Origin: Staphylococcus xylosus NJ
GTDB taxonomy: Bacteria; Bacillota; Bacilli; Staphylococcales; Staphylococcaceae
Assembly: GCF_000338275.1 (NCBI RefSeq)
Contig: NZ_ANMR01000015.1
Coordinates: 21,735 to 85,734 of the forward strand
DNA: 64,000 nucleotides
Direction of reading: 5' to 3'
The notes under the pieces were generated by a model that searched no databases, was not told the DNA's origin, and worked only from the letters and a program-made list of their open reading frames with translations. The translations under genes were made by a program, and so were the position numbers. Positions 28,018 through 36,325 of this stretch are shown here, in pieces. The first letter of the stretch is position 1. The number at the start of each line of letters is the position of its first letter.

Positions 28018-28467
28018 TTATTGTTCACTTTCATCTTCAACTTCCATTTGTTTCATAGTTGAGTCCTTATATTCATTAATAGCTTCAATGATACCTAATA
28101 TAGAGCGTTGGAGTCGTTTTTTTATAGGGCGCCAACCGTAAGAAGGTATAGAAATTAAACTTGCGCCATTGCTACTATTGATATCAAACGCGACAGCATT
28201 TCCGTTTCTAATGATGGGTAAATCGGTTAGGCCAATTGTATATTGCCATTCATTGTTATTTTGGTAATCAGAAATCTTACGAAATATTTTTTGAACAGTT
28301 TCAGCAGAACCAGTAAGAGGGTCGATGATTGTCTCAATTTGCCATTCATTATCTTCAGAAAAATATGAAGCAAGCAATTCTGGTAGCTCTTTTTTTAGAT
28401 GATAAGCAATTTTTTCAGTTACGCCTGGAGCTGCAACTAAGCCGATTTTCAGGATATTACTACACAT
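28018..28467 (-). CDS. N-terminal soluble half of the split two-domain protein
   Basis: About 149 residues from ATG 28467, which has GAGAGGAG nine bases upstream and overlaps the stop codon of the preceding gene (TGATG), implying translational coupling. It begins LKIGLVAAPGVTEKIAYHL and continues with WQYTIGLTDLPI and ASLISIPSYG, the same order of motifs as the intact neighbour (VGLIPSPDMPHKM, WDYAVCITDLPN, IALISLPVLG). The pattern suggests an alpha/beta fold. It ends MEVEDESEQ at a TAA, after which the frame stays open for the membrane half. I do not recognise a named family. Confidence 0.7.
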   Translation of the reverse strand: MCSNILKIGLVAAPGVTEKIAYHLKKELPELLASYFSEDNEWQIETIIDPLTGSAETVQKIFRKISDYQNNNEWQYTIGLTDLPIIRNGNAVAFDINSSNGASLISIPSYGWRPIKKRLQRSILGIIEAINEYKDSTMKQMEVEDESEQ

Positions 28468-29627
28468 CAATTACGCTCCTCTCTATGTGTTTGTTTTTCT
28501 CCTACGTAAGAGTGATGTTCTTCGTGTTTACCATAAATATCTTCTTCTTCTTGTTCTAACTGTTTATTTCTATAATATTGCCTAAATGAATAAGTTACAC
28601 GCTTAATTTTCTCTGCATTCTCCACTGTTGAACTCATTGCTCCTGCCAAGATACCTAGAGAAGTTATAAACCAAATTAAATTAATATAGTTAATTAAAGT
28701 AGGTTCTTTACTGTTAAGTGTTGTCCAGTTTGAAAATAATTCTGGTGGGACAAAGAGTAAAGTACTAACTGTTAGTAGTAGAAATAAGCTTAAAAAGTTA
28801 AAGAGCGTGATGGTAATTAAAGTGGTCACTGTAGTGAAATTATAAATATATCTATATAGTTTTTGAGTTTTAGGGCTTTGTCGTTCCCATAAACTATAAG
28901 AATAAATTAGCCAACCCACCATCCCGAATATAGACAACAGCGTAAGTAATATAAAACGCCAATAATTATAATCTAAACTTAAATCCCACGGGGTAGAAAA
29001 AATTGAAATATAGGTTCCTGTAGCGAAAGAAACTGAAATTATTTTTTTGAAATCAAAAATTGCAGACCATGGTTCGTTGGCGTAAGTCATTCCAGCTATC
29101 AAATGAAACCATCCTAAAGTGGTAGACTTTACAACGATGCGTTCGTGATTTTGATCATCGGTGTCTTCATTAGGTATTACAGTATTGAATTGAGTTAATT
29201 TAAAGTCTCTCTTATTTAGAAGTTGTTGGTCAGAACTGCCATTGTGTAATAATTGAATGACATAGGTAATGAAATGTTTCAACTTCTTTTTAAGTTTAAT
29301 TGAGCCTAAGACGGGCAATGAGATAAGTGCAATATTATTGTCATAATTAATATCACAGACAACTGTTTTATGATTAGAAAAGTTGGGCAAATCAGTAATA
29401 CAAACGGCGTAATCCCATTGTTTTTGCTTTTTCATGTTAGCTGCTATATCCATTGCTTTGTCCATATGTTCAGCAGTACCAACTATAGAAGCAACATGCT
29501 TATCAAAGCGCCAATCTTCATAATTTGTCTGTTCCTGAATTGCTCTCGGTAATTCATCGTATATTTTATTTATCATTTTATGTGGCATATCAGGTGAAGG
29601 GATTAAACCAACTGTGATATTTGCCAT
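28467..29627 (-). CDS. Unrecognised two-domain membrane protein (soluble alpha/beta domain plus four helices)
   Basis: 386 residues from ATG 29627, which follows GGAGGGG; the longer open frame to 29705 has no ribosome binding site. Residues 1-150 look like a soluble alpha/beta domain (ITVGLIPSPDMPHK, CITDLPNFSNHK, VVCDINYDNNIALISLPVLG). About 185-345 holds four hydrophobic helices, and the C-terminal tail is charged (RNKQLEQEEEDIYGKHEEHH). The downstream split gene is a diverged tandem paralogue. The two copies in one operon suggest a hetero-oligomer. I do not recognise a family with known function, and nothing in the motifs shows a catalytic site. Confidence 0.75.
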   Translation of the reverse strand: MANITVGLIPSPDMPHKMINKIYDELPRAIQEQTNYEDWRFDKHVASIVGTAEHMDKAMDIAANMKKQKQWDYAVCITDLPNFSNHKTVVCDINYDNNIALISLPVLGSIKLKKKLKHFITYVIQLLHNGSSDQQLLNKRDFKLTQFNTVIPNEDTDDQNHERIVVKSTTLGWFHLIAGMTYANEPWSAIFDFKKIISVSFATGTYISIFSTPWDLSLDYNYWRFILLTLLSIFGMVGWLIYSYSLWERQSPKTQKLYRYIYNFTTVTTLITITLFNFLSLFLLLTVSTLLFVPPELFSNWTTLNSKEPTLINYINLIWFITSLGILAGAMSSTVENAEKIKRVTYSFRQYYRNKQLEQEEEDIYGKHEEHHSYVGEKQTHREERN

Positions 29628-29810
29628 AAAAGCCCCTCCAGTATGTATAGAATTTATCAACTTCATATATGTACTACAATTCCCTTTATGACAACGAGTA
29701 ATCATTATTAGCTTTACATTCTATAAAATGAGTTGAGTGCAATGAACAGTTTATACTAATTTATTAGTGGTAAACAATAAACAAGAATAAAAAGATTGGA
29801 AGTGGTGTTC

Positions 29811-30224
29811 ATGCCTTGGACAATGGAAGATTATCCTCAAAGTTGGAAAAATTTTGATGAGTTAGAACGCAAAAAGGCAATTGATATAGGTAACGCTATG
29901 TTAAAAGATGGTTATAAAGAAGAAAACGTAATTCCTATCGCAACCAAACAAGCCGAATCATGGTATAAAGATGCCTCAGACAGTGAATTAAAAGAATTAA
30001 AAAACAAAAAAATTACACAGCATAAACAAGATGACTCAGCCAATCCGAAATTAAATCAAAAAGATGTACATGTATATTATGAAGACGACGAATGGAAAGT
30101 TAAATCAGATGGAGCGAAACAAGCCTCAGATACCTTTCCAAAAAAAGAAGATGCAATGAAACGAGCACGTAATATTACAGATAATAGAGAAACAGAAATT
30201 ATAGAGCATAAAAAAGATGAATAA
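29811..30224 (+). CDS. DUF2188-containing small protein
   Basis: 137 residues from ATG 29811, preceded by GGAAGTGGTG; the frame is open from 29796 but the longer form covers that site. The C-terminal half VHVYYEDDEWKVKSDGAKQA with FPKKEDAMKRAR matches the DUF2188 pattern. The N-terminal half begins MPWTMEDYPQSWKNFDELER and continues with IDIGNAMLKDGYKEENVI, a ChaB-like or stress-protein type start. The protein is very hydrophilic and probably cytosolic. A general stress role is possible but not shown. It is divergent from the two-domain membrane operon. Confidence 0.72.
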   Translation: MPWTMEDYPQSWKNFDELERKKAIDIGNAMLKDGYKEENVIPIATKQAESWYKDASDSELKELKNKKITQHKQDDSANPKLNQKDVHVYYEDDEWKVKSDGAKQASDTFPKKEDAMKRARNITDNRETEIIEHKKDE

Positions 30225-30332
30225 CTAAATGTATTATTCATAAGATTATATAATCGTTGAAATAGTAAAACAGTTTTTGACATAAGTAGATGTTGAGGAC
30301 GATTTAGTCTTTAATTCTTAGCCATACGCGTT

Positions 30333-30388
30333 GGGGCGGGACGGTGAAATCATTTCAGCAAAAATTGATTTCTGTCTTGCTCTTTTTA
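30333..30388. repeat. Intergenic hairpin repeat
   Basis: GGGGCGGGACGGTGAAATCA pairs with TGATTTCTGTCTTGCTC using several wobbles, then TTTTTATTT. It lies in the 327-bp gap between the DUF2188 gene and relP; the rest of the gap carries only the relP promoter region (TATAAT at 30511-30516). Confidence 0.75.
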
Positions 30389-30551
30389 TTTGTAATTACA
30401 TGAATAATAATTGACTAAATTAAATAAAGTTTGGCAATCATTGCGCGTTCAATATGGTGGAAATTATAGAGAAGTTTAGCTTTATATTTAAATTATAAAT
30501 TAGAATTAGCTATAATGCTCTGTAAGAAGTGATTAATTGGAGGTACGAAAT

Positions 30552-31247
30552 ATGTACATAGAACGTAAACCTTCGTTAAATGTAGACGACTTGAAGGAAG
30601 AATTTAAAGAAAGTATCGACCATATCAATGAGTCGGAAGAGGCTCTTGAAATGGTTGTTGGTTTTGTTGCCTTGGAACAACTATATTCTTCAGCATTAAA
30701 AGAAGTAAGTACAAAACTAGATATATTAGATGATCAATTTCAGCAGATGTACAAACATAACCCAATACATCATATGGAACGTCGTGTTAAAGAGATGAGA
30801 AGTTTGATAAACAAATTAGCACGTAAGGGTTGTGATATAAGTACAGAATCTGCAAAAGAGAATATATTAGATGTAGCTGGTATCCGTGTAGTTTGTAATT
30901 ATTTGGATGATATTTATGTGATTGAAGATTTATTGCTTAAACAGGCAGATGTTAATTTGATAAAGCGTAAAGATTATATTGAATATCCGAAAGAAAATGG
31001 ATATCGGAGTTTGCATATTGTAGTGACTATCCCCGTTTACTTAGCGCATTCTATGGAACTTGTACCAGTAGAAATACAAATAAGAACAATAGGAATGGAT
31101 ATGTGGGCTAGCCTAGAACATAAAATTCGTTATAAAAACAGTGAAAATACAGAAAAATATAGAGCTGTATTGAAGCAATGTGCAACAGATATTACTTCTG
31201 TAGAAGGCAAATTACAAGATATATATTCAGAAGTATTTAAAAATTAA
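30552..31247 (+). CDS. relP: Small alarmone synthetase RelP
   Basis: 231 residues from ATG 30552 (GGAGGT seven bases upstream). It is a single synthetase domain without hydrolase, TGS or ACT parts, so it makes (p)ppGpp from ATP and GDP/GTP. Catalytic motifs are present: [26 protein letters not shown] (the G-loop region) and [20 protein letters not shown]. The N-terminus MYIERKPSL and overall pattern match RelP (YwaC type) rather than RelQ. In S. aureus relP is induced by cell-wall stress through VraRS; I did not identify such a site here. The gene is followed closely by a MerR regulator. Confidence 0.92.
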   Translation: MYIERKPSLNVDDLKEEFKESIDHINESEEALEMVVGFVALEQLYSSALKEVSTKLDILDDQFQQMYKHNPIHHMERRVKEMRSLINKLARKGCDISTESAKENILDVAGIRVVCNYLDDIYVIEDLLLKQADVNLIKRKDYIEYPKENGYRSLHIVVTIPVYLAHSMELVPVEIQIRTIGMDMWASLEHKIRYKNSENTEKYRAVLKQCATDITSVEGKLQDIYSEVFKN

Positions 31248-31309
31248 ATGAATTGCTTGCTGATTACGTAACGTCATCATGTATATTTTTATTGAGGAGG
31301 TGTAAAAAT

Positions 31310-32029
31310 ATGACTCAATATCAAACAGGTGAATTAGCAAAGCAATGTGATGTCTCAATAAGAACAATTCAATATTATGATAGAAAGGGCTTAATAACTT
31401 CAACTAAGACTGAACAGAATGGAAGACGAGTGTTTGACGAGCAAAGTAAGCAGGACTTAGAAATAATTTTAATCCTTAAGCGATTTGGATTTAGTTTGAA
31501 AGATATTAAAAAAATTACCGTAGAAGAGAATAAATTAAAGTCGGTACGATCAATGATTGAACAAAGAGCATTAAATATAGAATATGAAATTCAGAGGAAC
31601 CAAATGCTTTTATCAGAAATAAAGCAATTTAAAAATTATATCGATAAAGATTCTCAGGCACCATTAAATAAATTATTAGAAACTAATCAATATGTAACAA
31701 ATAAAGGTAACATGAACATATTGACTCGTTCAATCATATATAGAGTGTTACCAGTTGTGATTGTACAATATACAGCCCTATTAGCAAGCGTTATTACGAG
31801 AAAATGGTGGCCCAGTATTAGTGTATTACCGTTTTTAATAGCTTTTGCTGTCTATTTTACACGTTTTATCTATAAGCATTTGATGTATGTTTGTCCAAAT
31901 TGCCAGGAGGTTTTTAAGCCAAATATAAAGTCTTGGCTCTTTGCATCGCACACGCCAAAGACTAGAAAACTACAGTGTCCTAATTGCTGTGAGACTAGTC
32001 ATTGTATGGCAATAAGACAGAAAATGTAA
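31310..32029 (+). CDS. Membrane-anchored MerR-family regulator with zinc-ribbon tail
   Basis: 239 residues from ATG 31310 (GGAGGTG upstream; the open frame starts at 31253 without a site). Residues 1-70 are a MerR helix-turn-helix (YQTGELAKQCDVSIRTIQYY, then DRKGLI). Residues 75-115 form the dimer coiled coil, 140-190 two hydrophobic helices (VLPVVIVQYTALLASVI and SISVLPFLIAFAVYFTRFIY), and 195-239 a four-Cys zinc-ribbon-like end (CPNCQ and CPNCCE). It is probably a DNA-binding protein tethered to the membrane, with the ribbon on the cytosolic side. The signal and targets are unknown. It sits 62 bp after relP and may share its transcript. Confidence 0.82.
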   Translation: MTQYQTGELAKQCDVSIRTIQYYDRKGLITSTKTEQNGRRVFDEQSKQDLEIILILKRFGFSLKDIKKITVEENKLKSVRSMIEQRALNIEYEIQRNQMLLSEIKQFKNYIDKDSQAPLNKLLETNQYVTNKGNMNILTRSIIYRVLPVVIVQYTALLASVITRKWWPSISVLPFLIAFAVYFTRFIYKHLMYVCPNCQEVFKPNIKSWLFASHTPKTRKLQCPNCCETSHCMAIRQKM

Positions 32030-32113
32030 AAATTTAAACGCGTTAAAACAAGTTTAATTATATTAAAAAATACAAGAGTTTACACATCTGTATTAGCCTT
32101 AATAAAAAATTTT

Positions 32114-32157
32114 TACCGGCATATTAGGTTTGAAAAACCTGATGTGCCGGTTTTTTA
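32114..32157 (+). terminator. Terminator after the MerR gene
   Basis: ACCGGCA and TGCCGGT with an inner AGGTTT/AAACCT pairing make a strong hairpin followed by TTTTTTA. It insulates the gnt operon. Confidence 0.92.
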
Positions 32158-32182
32158 TGATGTAAAGCATATCAATCAATAG

Positions 32183-32198
32183 TTGCAAGCGCTTGCAA
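32183..32198 (+). promoter_or_regulatory. cre site upstream of gntR
   Basis: TTGCAAGCGCTTGCAA is a perfect 16-bp palindrome that fulfils the cre consensus at every position. It lies just upstream of the gnt promoter (TTGAAG at 32201-32206), fitting CcpA repression of gluconate use. Confidence 0.85.
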
Positions 32199-32219
32199 TA
32201 TTGAAGGTTGTGTATTACC

Positions 32220-32237
32220 ATACTTGTATACAAGTAT
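32220..32237 (+). promoter_or_regulatory. GntR operator
   Basis: ATACTTGTATACAAGTAT is a perfect 18-bp palindrome identical to the operator I recall for Bacillus subtilis GntR. It overlaps the -10 region (17 bp after TTGAAG), so GntR would block polymerase until gluconate is present. Confidence 0.9.
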
Positions 32238-32265
32238 ATCGTATTGATAAAGAGGTGATATTTTA

Positions 32266-32946
32266 GTGGATTATTCATATCCTGAACAATGGTTAGACGG
32301 TGTATCAAAAGGCGAAATGATTGCAGCTGAAATTCGTTTGAGAATTGTTGATGGTACGATAACACCTGACACTTTATTAACAGAAAATCAAATTGCTAAA
32401 GAATTTAACGTCAGTAGATCACCAGTTAGAGATGCCTTTAAATTGTTAAAACAAGATCAGTTAATTCATCTAGAAAGAATGGGTGCAGAAGTTCTACCAT
32501 TTGATGACAATGAGAAAAAAGAACTTTATGATTTAAGAATTATGTTGGAATCTTTTGCGTTCAGTAGAATTAAACCCTTAATGCATACTCAAATTGTAAA
32601 AGAATTAAGAAAGCAATTAGAAATGATGAAGGTAGCGGTGAAATTTGAAGATGCAGAAGCGTTTACAGAACATGATATGAAATTTCATGAAGTAACAATT
32701 ATGGCATCTAAACATCAATACTTAAAAACATGTTGGAATAATTTACGTCCGGTAATGGAAGCACTTATTTTGTTATCTATGCGTAAACGTATGAATGAAA
32801 ACCCTGAAGACTTTGAAAGGATTCACCAAAACCACGAAGTATTTATCGAAGCGATTGCAAATAAAGATGCGCACAAATTGAAAGAAGCATTTCATTTAAA
32901 CTTTGATGACGTGGGTGATGATATCGAAAGCTTTTGGTTAACTTAG
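32266..32946 (+). CDS. gntR: Gluconate operon repressor GntR
   Basis: A 226-residue GntR/FadR-type regulator. The winged helix spans residues 10-75 (ENQIAKEFNVSRSPVRDAFK), and the all-helical FCD effector domain follows, with metal-ligand-like residues in HDMKFHEVTIMASKH. Start is GTG 32266, with AAAGAGGTGAT upstream. It is the first gene of gntR-gntK-gntP, and its operator lies in its own promoter, so it represses the whole operon and is released by gluconate. Confidence 0.94.
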   Translation: MDYSYPEQWLDGVSKGEMIAAEIRLRIVDGTITPDTLLTENQIAKEFNVSRSPVRDAFKLLKQDQLIHLERMGAEVLPFDDNEKKELYDLRIMLESFAFSRIKPLMHTQIVKELRKQLEMMKVAVKFEDAEAFTEHDMKFHEVTIMASKHQYLKTCWNNLRPVMEALILLSMRKRMNENPEDFERIHQNHEVFIEAIANKDAHKLKEAFHLNFDDVGDDIESFWLT

Positions 32947-32981
32947 CATTTTAACGCAGTGAAGAATCGGGAGGCAAAAGC

Positions 32982-34520
32982 ATGAAATACATGATAGGTG
33001 TCGATATAGGCACAACAAGTACAAAATCAGTACTTTATGACGAAAAAGGTCAATTTATAATGAAACATAATATCGGTTATCAATTGCATACACCGAATGT
33101 TGAAATATCAGAAGAAAACCCAGATGAGTTATTTGATGCGGTATTAATGACGATTAAGTATGTCATGAGAGAAGCTGATATTGATAAAAAAGATTTGAAG
33201 CTTATTTCATTTAGCGCTCAAATGCATAGTCTTATAGCAATGGATGCTAGCAATCAACGTTTGACTGAAAATTTAACTTGGGCAGATAATAGAGCGAGCA
33301 AATACGCAGAAGAAATTAAAAATAGCCATAACGGTGATGCGATTTACCAACGAACTGGAACACCAATACATCCTATGTCTCCACTATCTAAAATATTTTG
33401 GATGAAGCATGAACAACAAGAAATATACAATCAAACAGCTATTTTTGCTGATATCAAAACGTATATTTTCTATCAATTATTCGAGAAATTTGTAATAGAT
33501 CATTCTATGGCATCATCAACGGGTATGTTGAATTTGGAAACATTATCTTGGGATAAAGAAGCGCTCGAATTATTAGGTATTAACGAATCGCAATTGCCTG
33601 AACTTGTACCAACGACACATATATTAAAAGGTATGAAACGTCGTTATGCAACATTGATGGGCATTGATGAGAATACACCAATCGTTGTTGGCGCAAGTGA
33701 TGGTGTATTATCTAATTTAGGTGTAAACGCTTTAAAAAAAGGTGAAGTTGCTGTAACTATAGGTACTTCAGGCGCTATAAGAACTGTTATAGATAAACCG
33801 CGTACAGATTATAAAGGTAGAATCTTTTGCTATGTATTAACAGATGATCATTATGTTATTGGTGGCCCCGTTAATAATGGCGGCGTAGTACTGCGATGGT
33901 TACGTGATGAGTTATTAGCAAGTGAAGTTGAAACAGCAAAACGTTTAGGAGTAGACCCATATGATGTACTAACTAAAATTGCTAATCGAGTTAAGCCTGG
34001 TGCAGAAGGTCTAATATTCCATCCGTATTTAGCAGGTGAACGAGCGCCATTATGGAACGCAGATGCGAGAGGTTCTTTCTTTGGATTGACGTTATCTCAT
34101 AAAAAGGAACACATGATTAGAGCTGCATTAGAAGGTGTTCTTTATAATCTATATACAGTTTATTTAGCCTTGGTTGAGGTTATGGATGAGACTCCATCAA
34201 CTATTAAAGCTACTGGTGGCTTCGCTAAAAGTGAAGTTTGGCGTCAAATGATGGCAGATATTTTCGATACTAATTTAAGTGTCCCAGAAAGTTATGAAAG
34301 CTCATGCTTAGGTGCTTGTGTATTAGGAATGAAAGCGTTAGGAGAAATTGAAGATTTTTCAATTATTGAGGAAATGGTTGGTACTACAAATGAACATAAA
34401 CCAAATGAGGACAATGTGAAAATATACCAACAATTGATTTCAATATTTATAAACTTAAGCCGTTCATTAGAGGAGCGTTATACAGAAATTTCAGCGTTCC
34501 AACGTGAACATATGGATTAA
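32982..34520 (+). CDS. gntK: Gluconate kinase (FGGY family)
   Basis: A 512-residue FGGY carbohydrate kinase. It phosphorylates gluconate to 6-phosphogluconate, feeding the pentose phosphate pathway. The ATP-binding GVDIGTTSTKSVLYDE at the N-terminus, the second phosphate loop IGTSGAIRT around 265 and the C-terminal GGFAKSEVWRQMMAD signature are in place. Length and context (gntR before, gntP after) fit GntK of Gram-positives, which is FGGY-type unlike the small E. coli enzyme. RBS GGGAGG. Confidence 0.95.
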   Translation: MKYMIGVDIGTTSTKSVLYDEKGQFIMKHNIGYQLHTPNVEISEENPDELFDAVLMTIKYVMREADIDKKDLKLISFSAQMHSLIAMDASNQRLTENLTWADNRASKYAEEIKNSHNGDAIYQRTGTPIHPMSPLSKIFWMKHEQQEIYNQTAIFADIKTYIFYQLFEKFVIDHSMASSTGMLNLETLSWDKEALELLGINESQLPELVPTTHILKGMKRRYATLMGIDENTPIVVGASDGVLSNLGVNALKKGEVAVTIGTSGAIRTVIDKPRTDYKGRIFCYVLTDDHYVIGGPVNNGGVVLRWLRDELLASEVETAKRLGVDPYDVLTKIANRVKPGAEGLIFHPYLAGERAPLWNADARGSFFGLTLSHKKEHMIRAALEGVLYNLYTVYLALVEVMDETPSTIKATGGFAKSEVWRQMMADIFDTNLSVPESYESSCLGACVLGMKALGEIEDFSIIEEMVGTTNEHKPNEDNVKIYQQLISIFINLSRSLEERYTEISAFQREHMD

Positions 34521-34533
34521 TGATAATCAAGTA

Positions 34534-34618
34534 AATAGGTTGGAGGAAAAGGAAAGTTGTAATTAGTAGTTGTCATTGGGTGACAATTTATTTAACTCCC
34601 TTTCCTGCATACCTATAA
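34534..34618 (+). other. Structured gntK-gntP intercistronic region
   Basis: AATAGGTTGGAGGAAAAGG (34534 on) can pair with the complementary CCTTTCCTGCATACCTAT (34600-34617). A short hairpin TTGTCA/TGACAA (34570-34586) lies inside. There is no T-run, so it is more likely an mRNA processing or stability element than a terminator. This is inference from pairing by eye. Confidence 0.4.
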
Positions 34619-34650
34619 ATAGCACAGTTGGGAAAGTTTTTTAGAATAAA

Positions 34651-34665
34651 AAGAAAGCGTTACCA
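34651..34665 (+). promoter_or_regulatory. Candidate cre site upstream of gntP
   Basis: AAGAAAGCGTTACCA matches the cre consensus except at position 2. It may give gntP extra catabolite control. Confidence 0.4.
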
Positions 34666-34727
34666 AGATTGAAGTGGCTATGTCTGTTAGCTATATTCAT
34701 TCTTTACTATGGAAGGGGAGAACGATG

Positions 34728-36086
34728 ATGTTTGAAACAATTTGGCCATTGGCTACGGTGGTAATAGGTATTATCGTATTACTATCATTAATAATCTTCT
34801 TGAAATTAAATACCTTTATTTCATTAATAATTACATCTATTGTAACTGCAATATTACTGGGAATGCCTTTAGATAAAATAATAGAAACTGTTGAAAATGG
34901 TATGGGCAGTACACTTGGTCATATTGCTTTGATTTTTGGACTTGGCGCCATTTTAGGTAAATTACTTGCGGATGGTGGCGGAGCGACGCGTATAGCTGAC
35001 ACGCTAATTAAAAAGTTTGGCCATAAACATGTGCAATGGGCAATGCTTGTTGCAGCATTTATTGTAGGTATCGCACTATTCTTTGAAGTGGGATTAGTAT
35101 TGTTAATACCATTAGTGTTTACTATAGCTAAGCGTGCAAATGTATCACAGTTAAAACTAGGTTTACCAATGGTAGTAGCTTTATCTGTGACACATGGCTT
35201 CTTGCCACCTCATCCAGGACCAGTAGTTATTGCAAAAGAATTGGAAGCTAACTTGGGTCATGTGTTAATGTACGGTATTATTATTGCTATTCCTGTTACA
35301 TTGATAGCAGGACCATTATTTAATAAAATTGCACAAAAAATCGCACCAACTGCTTATGCACGTGAAGGTGACATATCAGCATTAGGTGCACAAAGAGAAT
35401 TTAGTGAAGCTGAGATGCCAGGATTTAGTATTAGTTTATTAACAGCTGTTTCACCAGTCATCCTAATGTTGTTTTCTACAATTGTACAATTAATTACAGG
35501 TAATGAAACAGCGACGAACGGTTTTGAATCTGTAGTTTATTTTGTAGGTACAGCGGGAACTGCGATGCTTATTGCAGTATTGTTTGCCATATTTACAATG
35601 GGAATTAAGCAAGGGCGTAACAATTCAGAAATTATGGATTCAGTATCTAATGCAATTTACCCAATTGGTATGATGATTTTAATTATTGGAGGTGGTGGTA
35701 CCTTCAAACAAGTACTAATAGATGGCGGTGTTGGAGATACAATCGCTAAATTGTTCGAAGGTACAGAAATGTCTCCTATACTATTAGCGTGGATTGTGGC
35801 TGCAGTATTACGTATTGCACTAGGGTCTTCAACGGTAGCGGCGATTTCTTCAACGGGGATAGTATTACCGTTATTACAAGCTTCAGATGTTAACGTAGCT
35901 TTAGTAGTGCTTGCTATAGGTGCAGGTAGCGTTATATTATCCCATGTTAATGACGCGGGATTCTGGATGTTTAAGGAATATTTTGGCTTAACAGTCAAAG
36001 AAACATTTTTAACTTGGTCACTACTGGAAACAGTAATTTCAGTTACTGGAATCGTGTTTATATTAATACTAAGTATTTTTGTATAA
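34728..36086 (+). CDS. gntP: Gluconate permease GntP
   Basis: 452 residues, 12-13 hydrophobic helices. Family marks are LGKLLADGGGATRIADTLI, VTHGFLPPHPGPV (conserved Pro/Gly loop) and LSHVNDAGFWMFKEYFGL near the C-terminus, all typical of the GntP gluconate:H+ symporter family. Start at ATG 34728, seven bases after GGGGAG (ATG 34725 is only four bases away); the frame is open from 34674. It works with GntK and GntR. A terminator follows. Confidence 0.94.
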   Translation: MFETIWPLATVVIGIIVLLSLIIFLKLNTFISLIITSIVTAILLGMPLDKIIETVENGMGSTLGHIALIFGLGAILGKLLADGGGATRIADTLIKKFGHKHVQWAMLVAAFIVGIALFFEVGLVLLIPLVFTIAKRANVSQLKLGLPMVVALSVTHGFLPPHPGPVVIAKELEANLGHVLMYGIIIAIPVTLIAGPLFNKIAQKIAPTAYAREGDISALGAQREFSEAEMPGFSISLLTAVSPVILMLFSTIVQLITGNETATNGFESVVYFVGTAGTAMLIAVLFAIFTMGIKQGRNNSEIMDSVSNAIYPIGMMILIIGGGGTFKQVLIDGGVGDTIAKLFEGTEMSPILLAWIVAAVLRIALGSSTVAAISSTGIVLPLLQASDVNVALVVLAIGAGSVILSHVNDAGFWMFKEYFGLTVKETFLTWSLLETVISVTGIVFILILSIFV

Positions 36087-36198
36087 ATTATTTAAATATT
36101 AACTATAAATTAGTTGAGTATATTACAGCAGAAAACTAGGATGAAAATCTAATAATAAGTGTTCATTGAACTAATAAAGTAATGACAATGAAAAACTT

Positions 36199-36252
36199 GA
36201 GGAGACAGGTGTGCCAATACAAACTTTGGTTTCTACCTGACTCCTTTATTTT
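36199..36252 (+). terminator. Terminator of the gnt operon
   Basis: AGGAG-CAGGT-CCAA pairs with TTGG-ACCTG-CTCCT, followed by TTATTTTTAT. The stem is interrupted by small bulges. Confidence 0.7.
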
Positions 36253-36325
36253 TATCAACACAGTGAAAAAATAAAATTATATAATATAAGTAAATAATAT
36301 TATGACTAACAAGGAGGAACTGTAA

